From Streptomyces sp. AA1529 (GTDB lineage: Bacteria > Actinomycetota > Actinomycetes > Streptomycetales > Streptomycetaceae): a stretch of DNA of 64,000 nt. Shown piece after piece: positions 8,604-17,468 of this stretch. The stretch covers positions 30,025 through 94,024 of the forward strand of contig NZ_ALAP01000043.1 in the NCBI RefSeq assembly GCF_000280905.1, given 5' to 3'. Position 1 is the first letter of the stretch; each line of letters opens with the position of its first letter. Below the pieces are notes generated by a model. That model worked only from the letters and a program-made list of their open reading frames with translations. It ran no database searches and was not told the origin of the DNA. Position numbers and translations under genes: made by a program.

Positions 8604-9737
8604 TCAGAAGGGCAGAAAGCCCCGCCGGGCCGCCACGGCAGCGGCCGAGGGCGCCCGCTGGACGGTGAGAAGAGCGACGTCGTCCTGGAGCCGGCCACCG
8701 GTGTGGTCCAGCAGGTCGGTCACCACGGCGTCGGTGGTCTGCTCGGCGGTGCCGGTGGTCAGCTCGGCCAGGCGGCCGGCGAGTGGATAGAACTCCCCGG
8801 TGGCGTTGCGCGCCTCGATGACCCCGTCGGTGTAGAGGATCAGCGTCTCCCCTGAGGCGTACGCGTGCCGTTCCACGGCCCGCGACTCGGGGGAGAGCTC
8901 GCCCAGCCCCAGGGGCGGGTACGGTCGGGCCGCTTCCAGAGCCCGAACCGCCCCTCGGCCGAGGACGTAGGGCGGCGGGTGTCCGCAGCAGACCAGAGCC
9001 AGCTCGTCGGCGTCGTCGAAGAGGTCGACGAGCACAGCCGTGGCGAAGTCCTCGATCATGTCGGTGTCGAGATTGTGCAGGCTCAGCACCGTGTCGAGTT
9101 CGCGGGCGAGTTCCGGCAGCGGCAGGTGGTGATGGGCGAACGCCCGAAAGGCACCGAGGACGAGGGCGGTGTCCTCCAGCGCGTCCAGGCCCTTGCCCCG
9201 CACATCCCCGATGATGAGCCGGGTACCGCCCACGATCCGGGTCGCGGCGTAGAAGTCGCCGCCCACCTGTGCCTCCTGCTGCGCCGACCGGTAGGCGGTC
9301 GCCAAGGACAGCCGCCCGAGCCGCGCCGGAGGCGGCTTGAGCAGTACCTCGCCGGCTGCCTCGGCCACTGTTCTGGCCTGTGCGAGCTGCTCGTCGCGGC
9401 GCCGGCGGCTGCGGCTGTAGAGGACGAGGGCGGCTGAGACCAGCGCGATGGCGGCGGCACGCGTGCTGTAGCCGACGACGTCGGAGTCGGCGTTCGCCAG
9501 CCCGAGAGCCAGCTGCGTCACCACCGCGCACAGCCCGACGGCTGCGGTGGCCAGGGGGCCGCCCAGCACGGAGGTGATGGCAGGAGCGACGATCACCAGC
9601 GGCCCGAAATGGCGGGAACTGGGCAACACGGCGTCGCAGATCGTCAATCCCACCACGAGCGCCACCGGCAGCAGCAGAACCGCCCCGGGGGCACGAGAAG
9701 CACGACGGAGCCATGCCCGACAGTCCCGATAGTCCAT
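8604..9737 (-). CDS. PP2C/SpoIIE-type Ser/Thr phosphatase with N-terminal membrane helices
   Basis: 377 residues. The first about 115 contain three or four hydrophobic helices (LLLPVALVVGLTICDAV, PLVIVAPAITSVLG and others), then a short coiled linker and a SpoIIE/RsbU-like phosphatase domain. Metal-binding and catalytic motifs are visible: GGDFYAATR, GDVRGKGLDA, CCGHPPP, LYTDGVIEARN and DDVALLTV. Members dephosphorylate anti-anti-sigma factors or related phosphoproteins; in Streptomyces there are dozens with diverse inputs. Here the input would be sensed at the membrane. No anti-sigma partner lies next to it. ATG 9737 is preferred over the in-frame TTG at 9743. Confidence 0.87.
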   Translation of the reverse strand: MDYRDCRAWLRRASRAPGAVLLLPVALVVGLTICDAVLPSSRHFGPLVIVAPAITSVLGGPLATAAVGLCAVVTQLALGLANADSDVVGYSTRAAAIALVSAALVLYSRSRRRRDEQLAQARTVAEAAGEVLLKPPPARLGRLSLATAYRSAQQEAQVGGDFYAATRIVGGTRLIIGDVRGKGLDALEDTALVLGAFRAFAHHHLPLPELARELDTVLSLHNLDTDMIEDFATAVLVDLFDDADELALVCCGHPPPYVLGRGAVRALEAARPYPPLGLGELSPESRAVERHAYASGETLILYTDGVIEARNATGEFYPLAGRLAELTTGTAEQTTDAVVTDLLDHTGGRLQDDVALLTVQRAPSAAAVAARRGFLPF

Positions 9738-10084
9738 GCCCAACGGCTACACCACCATCCTCCGCCCGCCTCGGAACGACTCGGGCGGCTTCGCGGAGAG
9801 CACAGCTGACTCCGCAACGCTGTCGCAGCAGCAGAATCCGAGCGACCGGGACCAGGCGCGCGGGGCGAAGGGTCGCGGCAGTGCAGCAGCGTGGTTCGAG
9901 CCCGGCCGGCCCCCGGACCCGCCGCGCCGTGACCGCCCGTCCCGGTGGCGAGCACCGTGCCCCGCGCCCGGCGATCGCTGCCGCGGACATGGCGGGTGAG
10001 GGCCGCGCACGCGCGACGTGCCGCCGGTCGACCGCGCGGAAGCGCTGGACCGGTCCGCGCCGCCGCCGGTCCATACGACCGGAT
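9738..10084. other. Non-coding stretch upstream of the phosphatase gene
   Basis: About 350 bases between the start of the phosphatase gene and the stop of the small gene at 10085, both on the minus strand. Open frames here are short, Arg/Pro-rich shadows without ribosome-binding sites. I see no RNA gene or strong hairpin. It should hold the phosphatase promoter. Confidence 0.4.
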
Positions 10085-10294
10085 TCAGGCCTCGGGGTGC
10101 CGCTCCCGGCCGCTGGGCAGCTCACCCGACGCGGACTCCTCCAGCAGCGCGGTGTACTTGCGGGAGAGTTCCTCGTACCGCGCGTCGGCCTCTTCGAGGG
10201 CTTGATCCGTCCGGCGCCTGTGCCGTGTCATGGCGTACAGGGCGACGGGTCCGGCGACGATCCAGAAGACGGCGATCAGTGCCCACCACGGCAT
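10085..10294 (-). CDS. Small membrane-anchored coiled-coil protein (69 aa)
   Basis: Starts MPWWALIAVFWIVAGPVALYAM, one transmembrane helix, followed by basic RHRRR and then a heptad-rich helix (LEEADARYEELSRKYTALLEE) likely to form a coiled coil. The start is well supported: GGGGGA lies three to eight bases before ATG 10294. It looks like a short anchor or scaffold protein, as often annotated hypothetical in Streptomyces. It is divergent from the gene at 10628. Confidence 0.7.
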   Translation of the reverse strand: MPWWALIAVFWIVAGPVALYAMTRHRRRTDQALEEADARYEELSRKYTALLEESASGELPSGRERHPEA

Positions 10295-10627
10295 GGTTCC
10301 CCCTCGGTGCGGTGCTTCCGGTAGCGCCCGGCGCTCCGCCCGCAGCGTATGCCCTGGCACTCCGTACACCAACATCGTCGAGCGACCCCGCCTGCCGGTG
10401 ACGCCGGACGCCCGGAACCCAGCGGCGGAGCACTCCGGGGTCGCCAGCGGCGGTTCGCGCCCCGATCCGCCGCGGTGACGTCCTGGACGGCCGGAACGCC
10501 TCCGCCGGCCGATCCGGTGAGCGGTGCCTGCCCCGGCCCTGTGGGCTGCGCTGTCGGGGCTCTGTGCCATGATGCGGACGCGCCCGGGGGAGTGGCGCGT
10601 GGTCACATGGGCGCCAGGGGGTTCGGG

Positions 10628-11722
10628 ATGAGTGGGGGCACGGAGCCGGACGGCACGTCCAAGTCGGACGAGGAGTGGGAGCGGTTTCTGCGCGAGTCGG
10701 TGGCGGGTGCCGCCGACGCCCCCAAGGAGCCGTCCGCGCGGGCCCGCGCCGTGACGCGGCGGCTGCGCGAGGAACCCGACCGCGGCCCGGAGGGCTGGCG
10801 CACCTACACGCCCGCCCGGCCCAAGCGCCGCACGGGCTGGTACGTGGCCGGACTGCTGGCCTCGCTGGTGCTGCTCGTGGTGGCGCTCGCGCCCGGCTGG
10901 GTGACAGGTCTCGTCCCCGGCGCCGACTCCGCACCGCGGGCGGCCGAGACCGCCCGCCCGGACCAGGCACCCCCGACGCAGGCATCCCAACGCCCCACCC
11001 AGGACGAGCCGTTCCGCGGGTCCCCGGCGGCGCGCTGGGCGAGCGGCGCGGCCGGGATCACCGTGCCGAAGGCCGAAGCGGTCGGAGGGATGACCGCGGC
11101 CGAGGTCGAGCGCGCCCTCGACCGCAGCCGCGACTTCCTCGTCGCCTCCAGCCTGGACCGCGGGGTGCTGCGGGGTGAACATCCGGATGAGGCCATCGCA
11201 CTGATCAACCCGCACCAGAAGGACGTCCAGGACTTTCTGGGCACCGCCTTCCGGAGCCCGAGCGAGAAGAACGACCCCCTCCTCCTCTTCAGCCGCTTCC
11301 GGCCCTCCCGCGTCCACCTGGTCGGCGATGTCGTGAAGACCCGGGGCCGGCTCACCTTCGAGGAGGGCGAGCGCGGCGCACTCCAGGTGACGGCCGACGT
11401 CACCTTCGTCTACCCGGTCACCCGCGCGGAAGCGGACGGCGACGACGAGATCGTCCGCACCATCGTCCGGCGCGAACTGGTCCTGAGCTGGGACGACCCG
11501 GACAAGGTGCGGACCGAGCCGGGCACGTTCTCGATCGTCTCGTACAAGAACGACATGACCAACGGCGGTTGCGGCACCCCCTCGGGCTACTTCGAACCGC
11601 CTTTCGGCACCGACCACGCGGCGGACGGGGACGGCGCGGACATCGATCCGTACGACCGCAGTGCGCCGGTCGAACGGGACGAGTCCTCCGGGGACGGGTG
11701 CAGGCGGGCGACCCGGTCCTGA
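10628..11722 (+). CDS. Uncharacterised single-pass membrane protein
   Basis: 364 residues from ATG 10628, which has a GGGGG element (10617-10621) six bases upstream. A cytoplasmic N-terminal segment of about 75 residues (EEWERFLRESVAGAADAPKE, then basic) leads to one transmembrane helix at about 78-97 (TGWYVAGLLASLVLLVVALAPG), a Pro/Thr-rich linker and a roughly 240-residue extracytoplasmic domain ending in a Cys-containing segment (TNGGCGTPSGYFEPPFG). This N-terminal pattern is common in Streptomyces surface-exposed hypotheticals. No enzymatic motif seen. The upstream 332-base divergent spacer (10295-10627) probably holds its promoter. Confidence 0.75.
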   Translation: MSGGTEPDGTSKSDEEWERFLRESVAGAADAPKEPSARARAVTRRLREEPDRGPEGWRTYTPARPKRRTGWYVAGLLASLVLLVVALAPGWVTGLVPGADSAPRAAETARPDQAPPTQASQRPTQDEPFRGSPAARWASGAAGITVPKAEAVGGMTAAEVERALDRSRDFLVASSLDRGVLRGEHPDEAIALINPHQKDVQDFLGTAFRSPSEKNDPLLLFSRFRPSRVHLVGDVVKTRGRLTFEEGERGALQVTADVTFVYPVTRAEADGDDEIVRTIVRRELVLSWDDPDKVRTEPGTFSIVSYKNDMTNGGCGTPSGYFEPPFGTDHAADGDGADIDPYDRSAPVERDESSGDGCRRATRS

Positions 11723-11809
11723 CGGTGCAGATGACGACCGGCTGCCCGTGCCGCAGGACGCCTGAAAGCACCTCACATGGCGGGGGCGCTCGGCGGTTCC
11801 TCCCGACCC

Positions 11810-12484
11810 TCACAGCGGGGGACAGGTCTCACCGGCCTCCCTCGCGCCTCCGGTCCGGTCTGCTCCCGGCCGCGAGGGGCGCGGAGGCCGCTCCACGCCG
11901 GTGGAGGGCTGCTGCGGCTGCTGAGCGGTTGCCAGGGCCTGTTCGACGGCGTGCTGGCGCCGCCGCTGACGGCGCAGGACAAAAGGGTTGATCAGGCACA
12001 TGCCCAGGGCCAGGAGATTCAGGCCGGCGAGCCCGTAGCGCCGATCGAGGACCTGTACCCCGGCGCTCAGGAGCAACAGCAGTGCGGCGGCACTCATCAG
12101 CCACCACATCCACCGGTGCCGCTGGGCACTCAGCGTGCGCCGCTGCCGCCTGACGATGTCGATGGCGGCCGGCAGCTCGGCGGGGTCCTGCGGCAACCTT
12201 CCCCGCTGGATCTGACGGCCCACCCGCATGTAGCGGCTCGGGGTCAGTCCGAAGCCGGCCGCACGCCGACGAGTCCACCGCCATGCCCAGGCGGCAGCCC
12301 CTGCGCTCGGCAGAAGAACGGCGGCAGTGAAGAACAGGCCCCGCGTGGGGTCCCACTCGCCCTCTCCGGCGAACGCGCCCGCCAGAAACCCGGCCAGCGC
12401 CGCTGCCAGGAGCACGATGATGACGATCGCGACCGCGTGGAAGCGCCCGGCATCCGTACGTGTCTCCCCGTCCTGCCCGGACAT
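11810..12484 (-). CDS. Uncharacterised four-helix membrane protein
   Basis: 224 residues starting MSGQDGETRTDAG; ATG 12484 has GGGGGA six bases upstream. Hydrophobic segments at about 17-41 (VAIVIIVLLAAALAGFLAG), 50-68, 123-140 and 145-165 are arranged as two hairpins joined by a basic loop. The C-terminal 55 residues are Gln/Pro-rich (TAQQPQQPSTGVERPPRP) and probably disordered. No family recognised. It follows the beta-lactamase-like gene on the same strand by about 185 bases. Confidence 0.68.
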   Translation of the reverse strand: MSGQDGETRTDAGRFHAVAIVIIVLLAAALAGFLAGAFAGEGEWDPTRGLFFTAAVLLPSAGAAAWAWRWTRRRAAGFGLTPSRYMRVGRQIQRGRLPQDPAELPAAIDIVRRQRRTLSAQRHRWMWWLMSAAALLLLLSAGVQVLDRRYGLAGLNLLALGMCLINPFVLRRQRRRQHAVEQALATAQQPQQPSTGVERPPRPSRPGADRTGGAREAGETCPPL

Positions 12485-12669
12485 CGCGGTCCCCCTTCTG
12501 GTGCGTTGCGGTACGTGGCCGGATACCCGGACCCGCCTCCGGCACACCGCGGTATCCCGGTGCGGAGCCGTGTGGCGGACGCAGCCTTCCGCGTCGCGTG
12601 TTCCGGGGGCCTGGGCGCTGTGCGGCGGTGCATGCGAACCCCGCTTCCCGGCCCGAGCGCCGACGAGGA

Positions 12670-14244
12670 TCACCGGGCGCCTCCTTCGGCCGGTACGTGC
12701 TGCTCTCCCGGACGGCCGTTCCCCGGGCCGGGAGGCCGGCGGAGGATGCGGACCGCGTGGGTGAGGCGGAGCACGATCGCTGTGAGCCCGGCGGCGGCCG
12801 CGACGCAGAGGGCGGTCATGGCGTCGGGTATCCACTGCAGCAGTCCGAGCACGTCACCGTAGTGGGCGGCCGACGCCAGGAGAAGCAGGGGCACCGCGCA
12901 GACCGTGCACCAGGCGGCGGTGCGGGCGAGGACGCGCTTCCGGGGGAGTGACCCGACGGTCCCGCGCTTGAGGAGCAGCGCCGCGTGCCCGGTGGAGAGG
13001 ACCAGCAGTGCGGCCAGAGCGGTGCTGCTCCAGACCGCCCAGTAGTAGAGGGACGCGGAGGGGGCGTCCGTGGGCTGCCGTCCGCCGGCCAGGATCCGTG
13101 CCGCTCCGAAGCCGGCCTGCATGACGGCTTCGTCCTGGAGGAGGCCGTAGAGGTTCTGCTGGAGGACGAGCGCGATGTTCCGCTCCGGGACGAGGAAGAG
13201 CATGGCCGAATAGCCGGGGGTTGCCCCGGTGTGCCAGACGGCGTCCCGGAGCGGCGCCTTGAGCCCGCCCACCCGCCAGCCCAGTCCGTATCCGGTGCGG
13301 GCGCCGGGGGCTCCGCTTTCGGTCCGCAGCGTGCCTTCGGTGCGCATCAGCCGGATCGACGCGGAGGTCAGCAGGGGCTTTCCGCCGGCGGTCTTCCCGC
13401 CGCGGAGCTGCAGAGCGGCGAAGTCTGCGAGGTCGGCCAGGGTTCCGCCCAGGTAGCCGTAGCCGGCTCCGTGGTCGTCCACCTCGTCGGCGACGGCCGC
13501 GGGTCTGCCCCACAGCAGCTGATGCCCGGGAGGCAGGTGCTGCTCGCGCGCCGAGGCCCGGTCGGCGATGGCGGTGTCCATGCCCGCCGGGGTGAGCACG
13601 GCCCGCCTGATGTATTCGGCGAAGGGACGGTGGGTGACGGCCTCGATCACGGCGGTCAGGACCAGGTAGTTGGCGCTGGTGTAGGTGTAGTCGGTACCGG
13701 GCGGTCCCGTCGGCTCGATCCGGTCGAGGGCGGCCAGGCGTCCCGCGGGCGGAGGGCAGTCGGCGTCGTAGCAGTCGGCCACGTCGAAGGTCGCGGATTC
13801 GGGGAGGCCGGAGGTCTGTTCGAGCAGGTGGCGGACCGTCACTTTCCCGGCGTGCGCAGGACCGCCGAACCGGAACGCCGGAAGGTGGTCGACCACCGGA
13901 TCGTCCAGGCCGAGGCGTCCGTCCTGCACGAGCGTCAGCACGGCGGTCGCGGTGACGGGTTTGGCGACGGATCCCCACAGGAACGGGGTGTCGGCCGTGA
14001 CGCGTTCGCCCCTGCCGTCCTCTCCCCAGGAACGTTGATGCACCGGCCCCTCGGGGCCCACGACGGCGTAGGAGAGTCCGGGTGTGCGGGTGGCTTCCAT
14101 CCGGTCCCGGACATAGGCGTCGATCGCGGCGTAGCGGTCCGTCGAAGCGGTGGCTTCGGCGGGAGGAGCGGCCGCCGCGCACAGCAGCAGCGCGAGCAGC
14201 GCGGGCATGGTCCTCGTGGCGATGCGCCGGAGGAAGGAGCGCAT
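12670..14244 (-). CDS. Serine hydrolase of the beta-lactamase/penicillin-binding-protein class C fold with C-terminal membrane domain
   Basis: 524 residues. Signal peptide at 1-30 (TMPALLALLLCAAAAPPAEA), then a class C beta-lactamase-like esterase/peptidase domain: catalytic Ser and Lys in S92-V-A-K95, a Tyr/Asn motif region in YTYTSANY (186-193) and an HTG box (WHTGATPGYS) replacing KTG. From about 395 on there are four predicted transmembrane helices, an arrangement seen in membrane-anchored members of this family. The substrate may be a D-amino-acid peptide or an ester. It is divergent from the TetR gene at 14327 across twin operators, so induction by a ligand of that TetR is likely. Confidence 0.86.
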   Translation of the reverse strand: MRSFLRRIATRTMPALLALLLCAAAAPPAEATASTDRYAAIDAYVRDRMEATRTPGLSYAVVGPEGPVHQRSWGEDGRGERVTADTPFLWGSVAKPVTATAVLTLVQDGRLGLDDPVVDHLPAFRFGGPAHAGKVTVRHLLEQTSGLPESATFDVADCYDADCPPPAGRLAALDRIEPTGPPGTDYTYTSANYLVLTAVIEAVTHRPFAEYIRRAVLTPAGMDTAIADRASAREQHLPPGHQLLWGRPAAVADEVDDHGAGYGYLGGTLADLADFAALQLRGGKTAGGKPLLTSASIRLMRTEGTLRTESGAPGARTGYGLGWRVGGLKAPLRDAVWHTGATPGYSAMLFLVPERNIALVLQQNLYGLLQDEAVMQAGFGAARILAGGRQPTDAPSASLYYWAVWSSTALAALLVLSTGHAALLLKRGTVGSLPRKRVLARTAAWCTVCAVPLLLLASAAHYGDVLGLLQWIPDAMTALCVAAAAGLTAIVLRLTHAVRILRRPPGPGNGRPGEQHVPAEGGAR

Positions 14245-14277
14245 GGGCTTCCTTGTCGTCGATCCCGGACACGGAAA

Positions 14278-14323
14278 ATAACCGTATGGCCGTACGGTTA
14301 TAACCGTACGATGGTATGGTTAT
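14278..14323. promoter_or_regulatory. Tandem TetR operators
   Basis: Two adjoining copies of ATAACCGTA-N6-TACGGTTAT. Copy one (14278-14301) is perfect; copy two (14300-14323) has one mismatch (TATGGTTAT). They share two bases and are offset by 22 bp, which is two helical turns, so two dimers could bind the same face. Copy two contains TATGGT (14315-14320), a likely -10 for the TetR gene, and copy one read in reverse holds TACGGT for the hydrolase gene. Confidence 0.7.
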
Positions 14324-14326
14324 CAA

Positions 14327-14980
14327 GTGTCAAGAACCGCCGATCACGGAGAACGCAAGCGCCGGATCGCCGTCGCTGTCCGGGCGCTGATCTCCGACCA
14401 GGGGCTCGACGCGGTCACCGTCGCTCGCACCGCGGCGGCGGCCGGCATGTCCGTCGGACTCGTCCAGCACTACTTCCGCACCAAGGACGACATGCTGCTC
14501 CACACCTTCCAGGAGGTCGGCGCGGCTCTCCGCGAACGGGCCGAGCAGCGCATCCGGGACGGCATCGAACACCGCCGCCCGGTCGCGGACGTCCTGGCGC
14601 AGGCGATGACCGAACTCCTCCCCCTGGACGAGGGGCGCCGCACCGAGTTCCGCGTCAGCAGAGCGTTCGCCGGCCGCGCGCTGGACGTCCCGGCCCTCGC
14701 CGAGATCGACGCGGAGACCACCCGGCGCGTGCGTGCCGACATCGCCACGGCCGTCCGCAACGGCAAGGAGTGCGGCGAGGTCGAGACCGGACTGGACCCC
14801 TGGCCCGCCGCCGTCCGGCTGACCGCCGTCACCCAGGGGCTCGCGACGCAGGTGTATCACGACCCCGCCGGGGTGAACGGCATGAGCGCGGCCGAACTGG
14901 CGGCATCCGTGATCGACGCCGAACTGGCCACCGTCTTCACCGGCGAGTGCCGCCAGTACGCCGCACAGCACGATGCTTGA
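14327..14980 (+). CDS. TetR-family transcriptional regulator
   Basis: 217 residues beginning at GTG 14327. Helix-turn-helix at about 11-55 (KRRIAVAVRALISDQGLDAV, then AAAAGMSVGLVQHYFRTKDD), with the YF-x-TK-D end typical of TetR. The C-terminal ligand domain resembles the BetI/AcrR-like group. There is no Shine-Dalgarno sequence; a -10-like TATGGT ends six bases before the GTG, so the message is probably leaderless. It sits directly beside twin operators and almost certainly represses itself and the divergent serine hydrolase. Confidence 0.88.
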   Translation: MSRTADHGERKRRIAVAVRALISDQGLDAVTVARTAAAAGMSVGLVQHYFRTKDDMLLHTFQEVGAALRERAEQRIRDGIEHRRPVADVLAQAMTELLPLDEGRRTEFRVSRAFAGRALDVPALAEIDAETTRRVRADIATAVRNGKECGEVETGLDPWPAAVRLTAVTQGLATQVYHDPAGVNGMSAAELAASVIDAELATVFTGECRQYAAQHDA

Positions 14981-15158
14981 TGCCTCCCGGCCGGCCCCGG
15001 TGCGAGATGCACGCAGCGGCAGCATGCCCCGGTGAGCCCGTACGGCCCGCCATGACCGGGTCGGGGCCGAACGGGAGCCGCGCCGGAGACGCACCCCGCG
15101 CGGTCGGGACCCCACTCGTCGGCTCCCGGAGCCGCCGCGACGACCACGCGGGGCCGGG

Positions 15159-16019
15159 TCAGTCGCGCCTCCCTCCGCCGCACGAGCAGACAGCCGCGCT
15201 GCCGCGCGGGGAAGTGCCCTCTTCGTCCGGTTCGCTGCCCGGGAGATAGACCACCAGCGTCTGTTCGGGCTGTTCGGCCAGGTGGAAGGCGGTGTAGACG
15301 TACTCCACCGTGCCCTGCCGCGGGTGCCGCAGACGTTTGCGGCCGCTGCGCCGGACCTGCACCTCGTACTGGGGCCACCACTCCCGCATCTCCGCGCTGC
15401 CCTCGTGCAACTCCTCGATCAGCCGGGTGTAGCGCGGGTCCCCGGAATGGTTCGCCGCCAGGGTACGCAGCCGGCCCAGCACGCCGCGCGCCTCGGGCTC
15501 CCAGTCCACCAGGACCTCCCGCGCCGCAGGTTCGAGAAACACCCACCGGACGAAGTTCGCGGGCCGCTCCTCCTCGGTGATGAGCCGCGGGAACAGCTCG
15601 GCGGCGGCCCGGTTGTGGCTGAGCACGTCGTAGTTGCCGCCGATGATGTACGCCGGGTTCGGCTGCAGCAGCAGGGGAACGGCGCTCACCTCTGCCGTCA
15701 GCAGATCGTGGGCTCCGGCTTCGGCTGCGGGCGAATGGCCGGCGAGCGACAGCAGATGGTCGCGTTCGTGCCGGTCCAGCCGCAGCGCCGAGGCCAGCGC
15801 GGTCAGCACCTGCTCGGACGCGCGGATGTTCCGTCCCTGCTCCAGATACGTGTACCAGGTGGCGCTGATCCCGGCCAGCAGCGCGAGCTCTTCCCGGCGC
15901 AGTCCCGGAGTCCGGCGGCGGCCGGTGCGGGGCAGGCCCACCTCGTCAGGAGTGAGGCGCTCTCTCCGGCTGCGCAGGAACGCGCTCAGCTGACGGCGTC
16001 GGTCCGGTTGCGTGGACAT
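15159..16019 (-). CDS. XRE-family regulator with MmyB-like ligand-binding domain
   Basis: 286 residues. N-terminal helix-turn-helix at about 10-70 (LSAFLRSRRERLTPDEVGLP, then TPGLRREELALLAGISATWYT and LEQGRNIRAS), which is the usual signature of Streptomyces MmyB-type regulators, followed by the PAS-like ligand domain (YDVLSHNRAAAELFP, NFVRWVFLEPAARE and DWEPEARG). The tail has a short Cys cluster (AAVCSCGGG). ATG 16019 is preferred, with GAGGTG upstream; the frame remains open to 16175. These proteins often control a divergent dehydrogenase, and here an SDR gene starts at 16233. Confidence 0.88.
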   Translation of the reverse strand: MSTQPDRRRQLSAFLRSRRERLTPDEVGLPRTGRRRTPGLRREELALLAGISATWYTYLEQGRNIRASEQVLTALASALRLDRHERDHLLSLAGHSPAAEAGAHDLLTAEVSAVPLLLQPNPAYIIGGNYDVLSHNRAAAELFPRLITEEERPANFVRWVFLEPAAREVLVDWEPEARGVLGRLRTLAANHSGDPRYTRLIEELHEGSAEMREWWPQYEVQVRRSGRKRLRHPRQGTVEYVYTAFHLAEQPEQTLVVYLPGSEPDEEGTSPRGSAAVCSCGGGRRD

Positions 16020-16232
16020 GGCGGCGTGGCACCTCTGATTCCAGGATAAGTGCATTCTGGATACCAGGCTATTCCTGACGGAGGCTGGTGTGCGAACACG
16101 GGCCGCGGCACCGCCGACGTCCCGCACCGTCACACCGACCCCTCCGACGCCGGCAAAGACCTGACGCCATGTCAATTACTGCTGTCGCGGCACCCGGGCC
16201 CCGGGGGGTCGAAAGAGGAGAAGGCGAAAGTC

Positions 16233-16970
16233 ATGTCAGAGATCAAGGGCAAAGTGGTGGCGATCACCGGCGCCAGTAGCGGCATCGGCGAGGCGGCCGC
16301 CCTGCTGCTCGCCGAACGCGGTGCATGTCTCGTCCTCGGCGCGCGCCGCACCGAGCGCCTGACCGAACTGGTGGCGCGGATCGAGCAGGCGGGAGGCATG
16401 GCAGTACAGATCCGTACCGACGTGACCCGCCCGGACGACCTGCGGGCCCTGGTCGCGCTCGCCGAGGAGCGGTTCGGCCGACTCGACGTCCTGGTCGGCA
16501 ACGCCGGAGTCGGCACCCTCTCGCCGCTGGACGACCTGCGCACCGACGAGTGGGACGAGATGGTCGACGTCAATGTGAAGGGCGTGCTGCACGGAATCGG
16601 CGCCGCGCTGCCGGTCTTCCGCGCACAGGGCACCGGCCACTTCATCACCACCGCCTCCACGGCCGCGTTCCGCATCGTGCCCAACATGGCCGTCTACGCC
16701 AGCACCAAGTTCGCGGTCCGCGCCCTGTGCGAGGGGCTGCGCCAGGAAGCCGGCGACTCCCTGCGGGTCACCACCGTCTCACCCGGCGTGACGGCGACCC
16801 CGTTCGCCGAGGCGTCGGCCAACAGCCGGGTCAGAGCCGAGATCACACAGATGCGCGACAAACTCGCGATCCCGCCCGCGGCAATCGCCGCCGCCGTGGC
16901 CTTCGCGATCGAACAGCCCGCGGCGGTCGACGTCAACGAGATCGTCGTCCGGCCCACCGCCCAGGGCTGA
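16233..16970 (+). CDS. Short-chain dehydrogenase/reductase (245 aa)
   Basis: Classical SDR starting MSEIKGKVVAITGASSG. Cofactor motif TGASSGIG at 12-19, NAG in VGNAGVG, catalytic Ser in TTAST and Tyr155/Lys159 in YASTK. Length and order match NAD(P)H-dependent oxidoreductases annotated as clavulanate-dehydrogenase-like or YdfG-like. Start ATG 16233 has an AGAGGAG element upstream. It is the divergent partner of the XRE/MmyB regulator at 15159, which is its probable regulator; the 213-base spacer has AT-rich CCAGGATA/CTGGATACC-like elements but no clean palindrome. Confidence 0.87.
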   Translation: MSEIKGKVVAITGASSGIGEAAALLLAERGACLVLGARRTERLTELVARIEQAGGMAVQIRTDVTRPDDLRALVALAEERFGRLDVLVGNAGVGTLSPLDDLRTDEWDEMVDVNVKGVLHGIGAALPVFRAQGTGHFITTASTAAFRIVPNMAVYASTKFAVRALCEGLRQEAGDSLRVTTVSPGVTATPFAEASANSRVRAEITQMRDKLAIPPAAIAAAVAFAIEQPAAVDVNEIVVRPTAQG

Positions 16971-17084
16971 CCGCCCGCCCCTCCGCCGCCACGCGCACCC
17001 CGTGCCGGGCGGCCCCTTCGCCCTCCGACCCCCGCGCGGCACGGCCTTGACCGGATCGACCGGCTACGTCCTCATGCACCTCCA

Positions 17085-17118
17085 ACCGGCCCGGGGCATC
17101 GCCGTGCCCCGGGCCGGT
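17085..17118 (+). terminator. Hairpin terminator downstream of SDR gene
   Basis: Perfect 14-bp GC-rich stem (ACCGGCCCGGGGCA and its complement) with a 6-base loop, 115 bases after the SDR stop and before the tap promoter. It has no U tract, as is common in Streptomyces. It may insulate tap-tpg from upstream transcription. The rest of the 16971-17403 gap shows nothing that looks coding. Confidence 0.6.
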
Positions 17119-17403
17119 GGGTACGTGATCCCCATGATGACCGGGATGGCCGTCGTCGCCCCCGCCGCCGTACGGCCGGCCCGCTCGGCCGCACCGCCCG
17201 CACCTCCGCGATCTCCGGTACGGCAACCGGGACGGGAGCCCTGACCTTGCCCGCGGCGAGGCCCGGCGCGAGCATCCGGTCCCTCAGCTGTCGCTGATCC
17301 GCCCCGGCTCTCCCGGCGGCGTGGACGAGGACCGGCGCCGCGGGAGGGTAACCTCCTGCCCCCGGCGTTCCGCTCGCAAGGCCGGGAAGTCACCCTGTCC
17401 GGG

Positions 17404-17468
17404 TTAATGGATAGGATAAATTTCTAGATAAAGACTGCTAGGGTGGCGGCCGATGGAGGGAGAGCGGC
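17404..17468 (+). promoter_or_regulatory. AT-rich promoter region of tap-tpg
   Basis: A short AT-rich block in otherwise GC-rich DNA (about 17404-17440) with repeated GATA/GATAAA elements (17415-17420 and 17427-17432) and a possible -10 (TAGGGT, 17440-17445), followed by GGAGGGAGAG just before the tap ATG at 17469. The repeats could bind a regulator; this is inference. Confidence 0.4.

Noticed and set aside
16041..16077. Operator palindrome between XRE and SDR genes
   Set aside because: CCAGGATA and TATTCCTG are related but not a clean inverted repeat; too weak to call.
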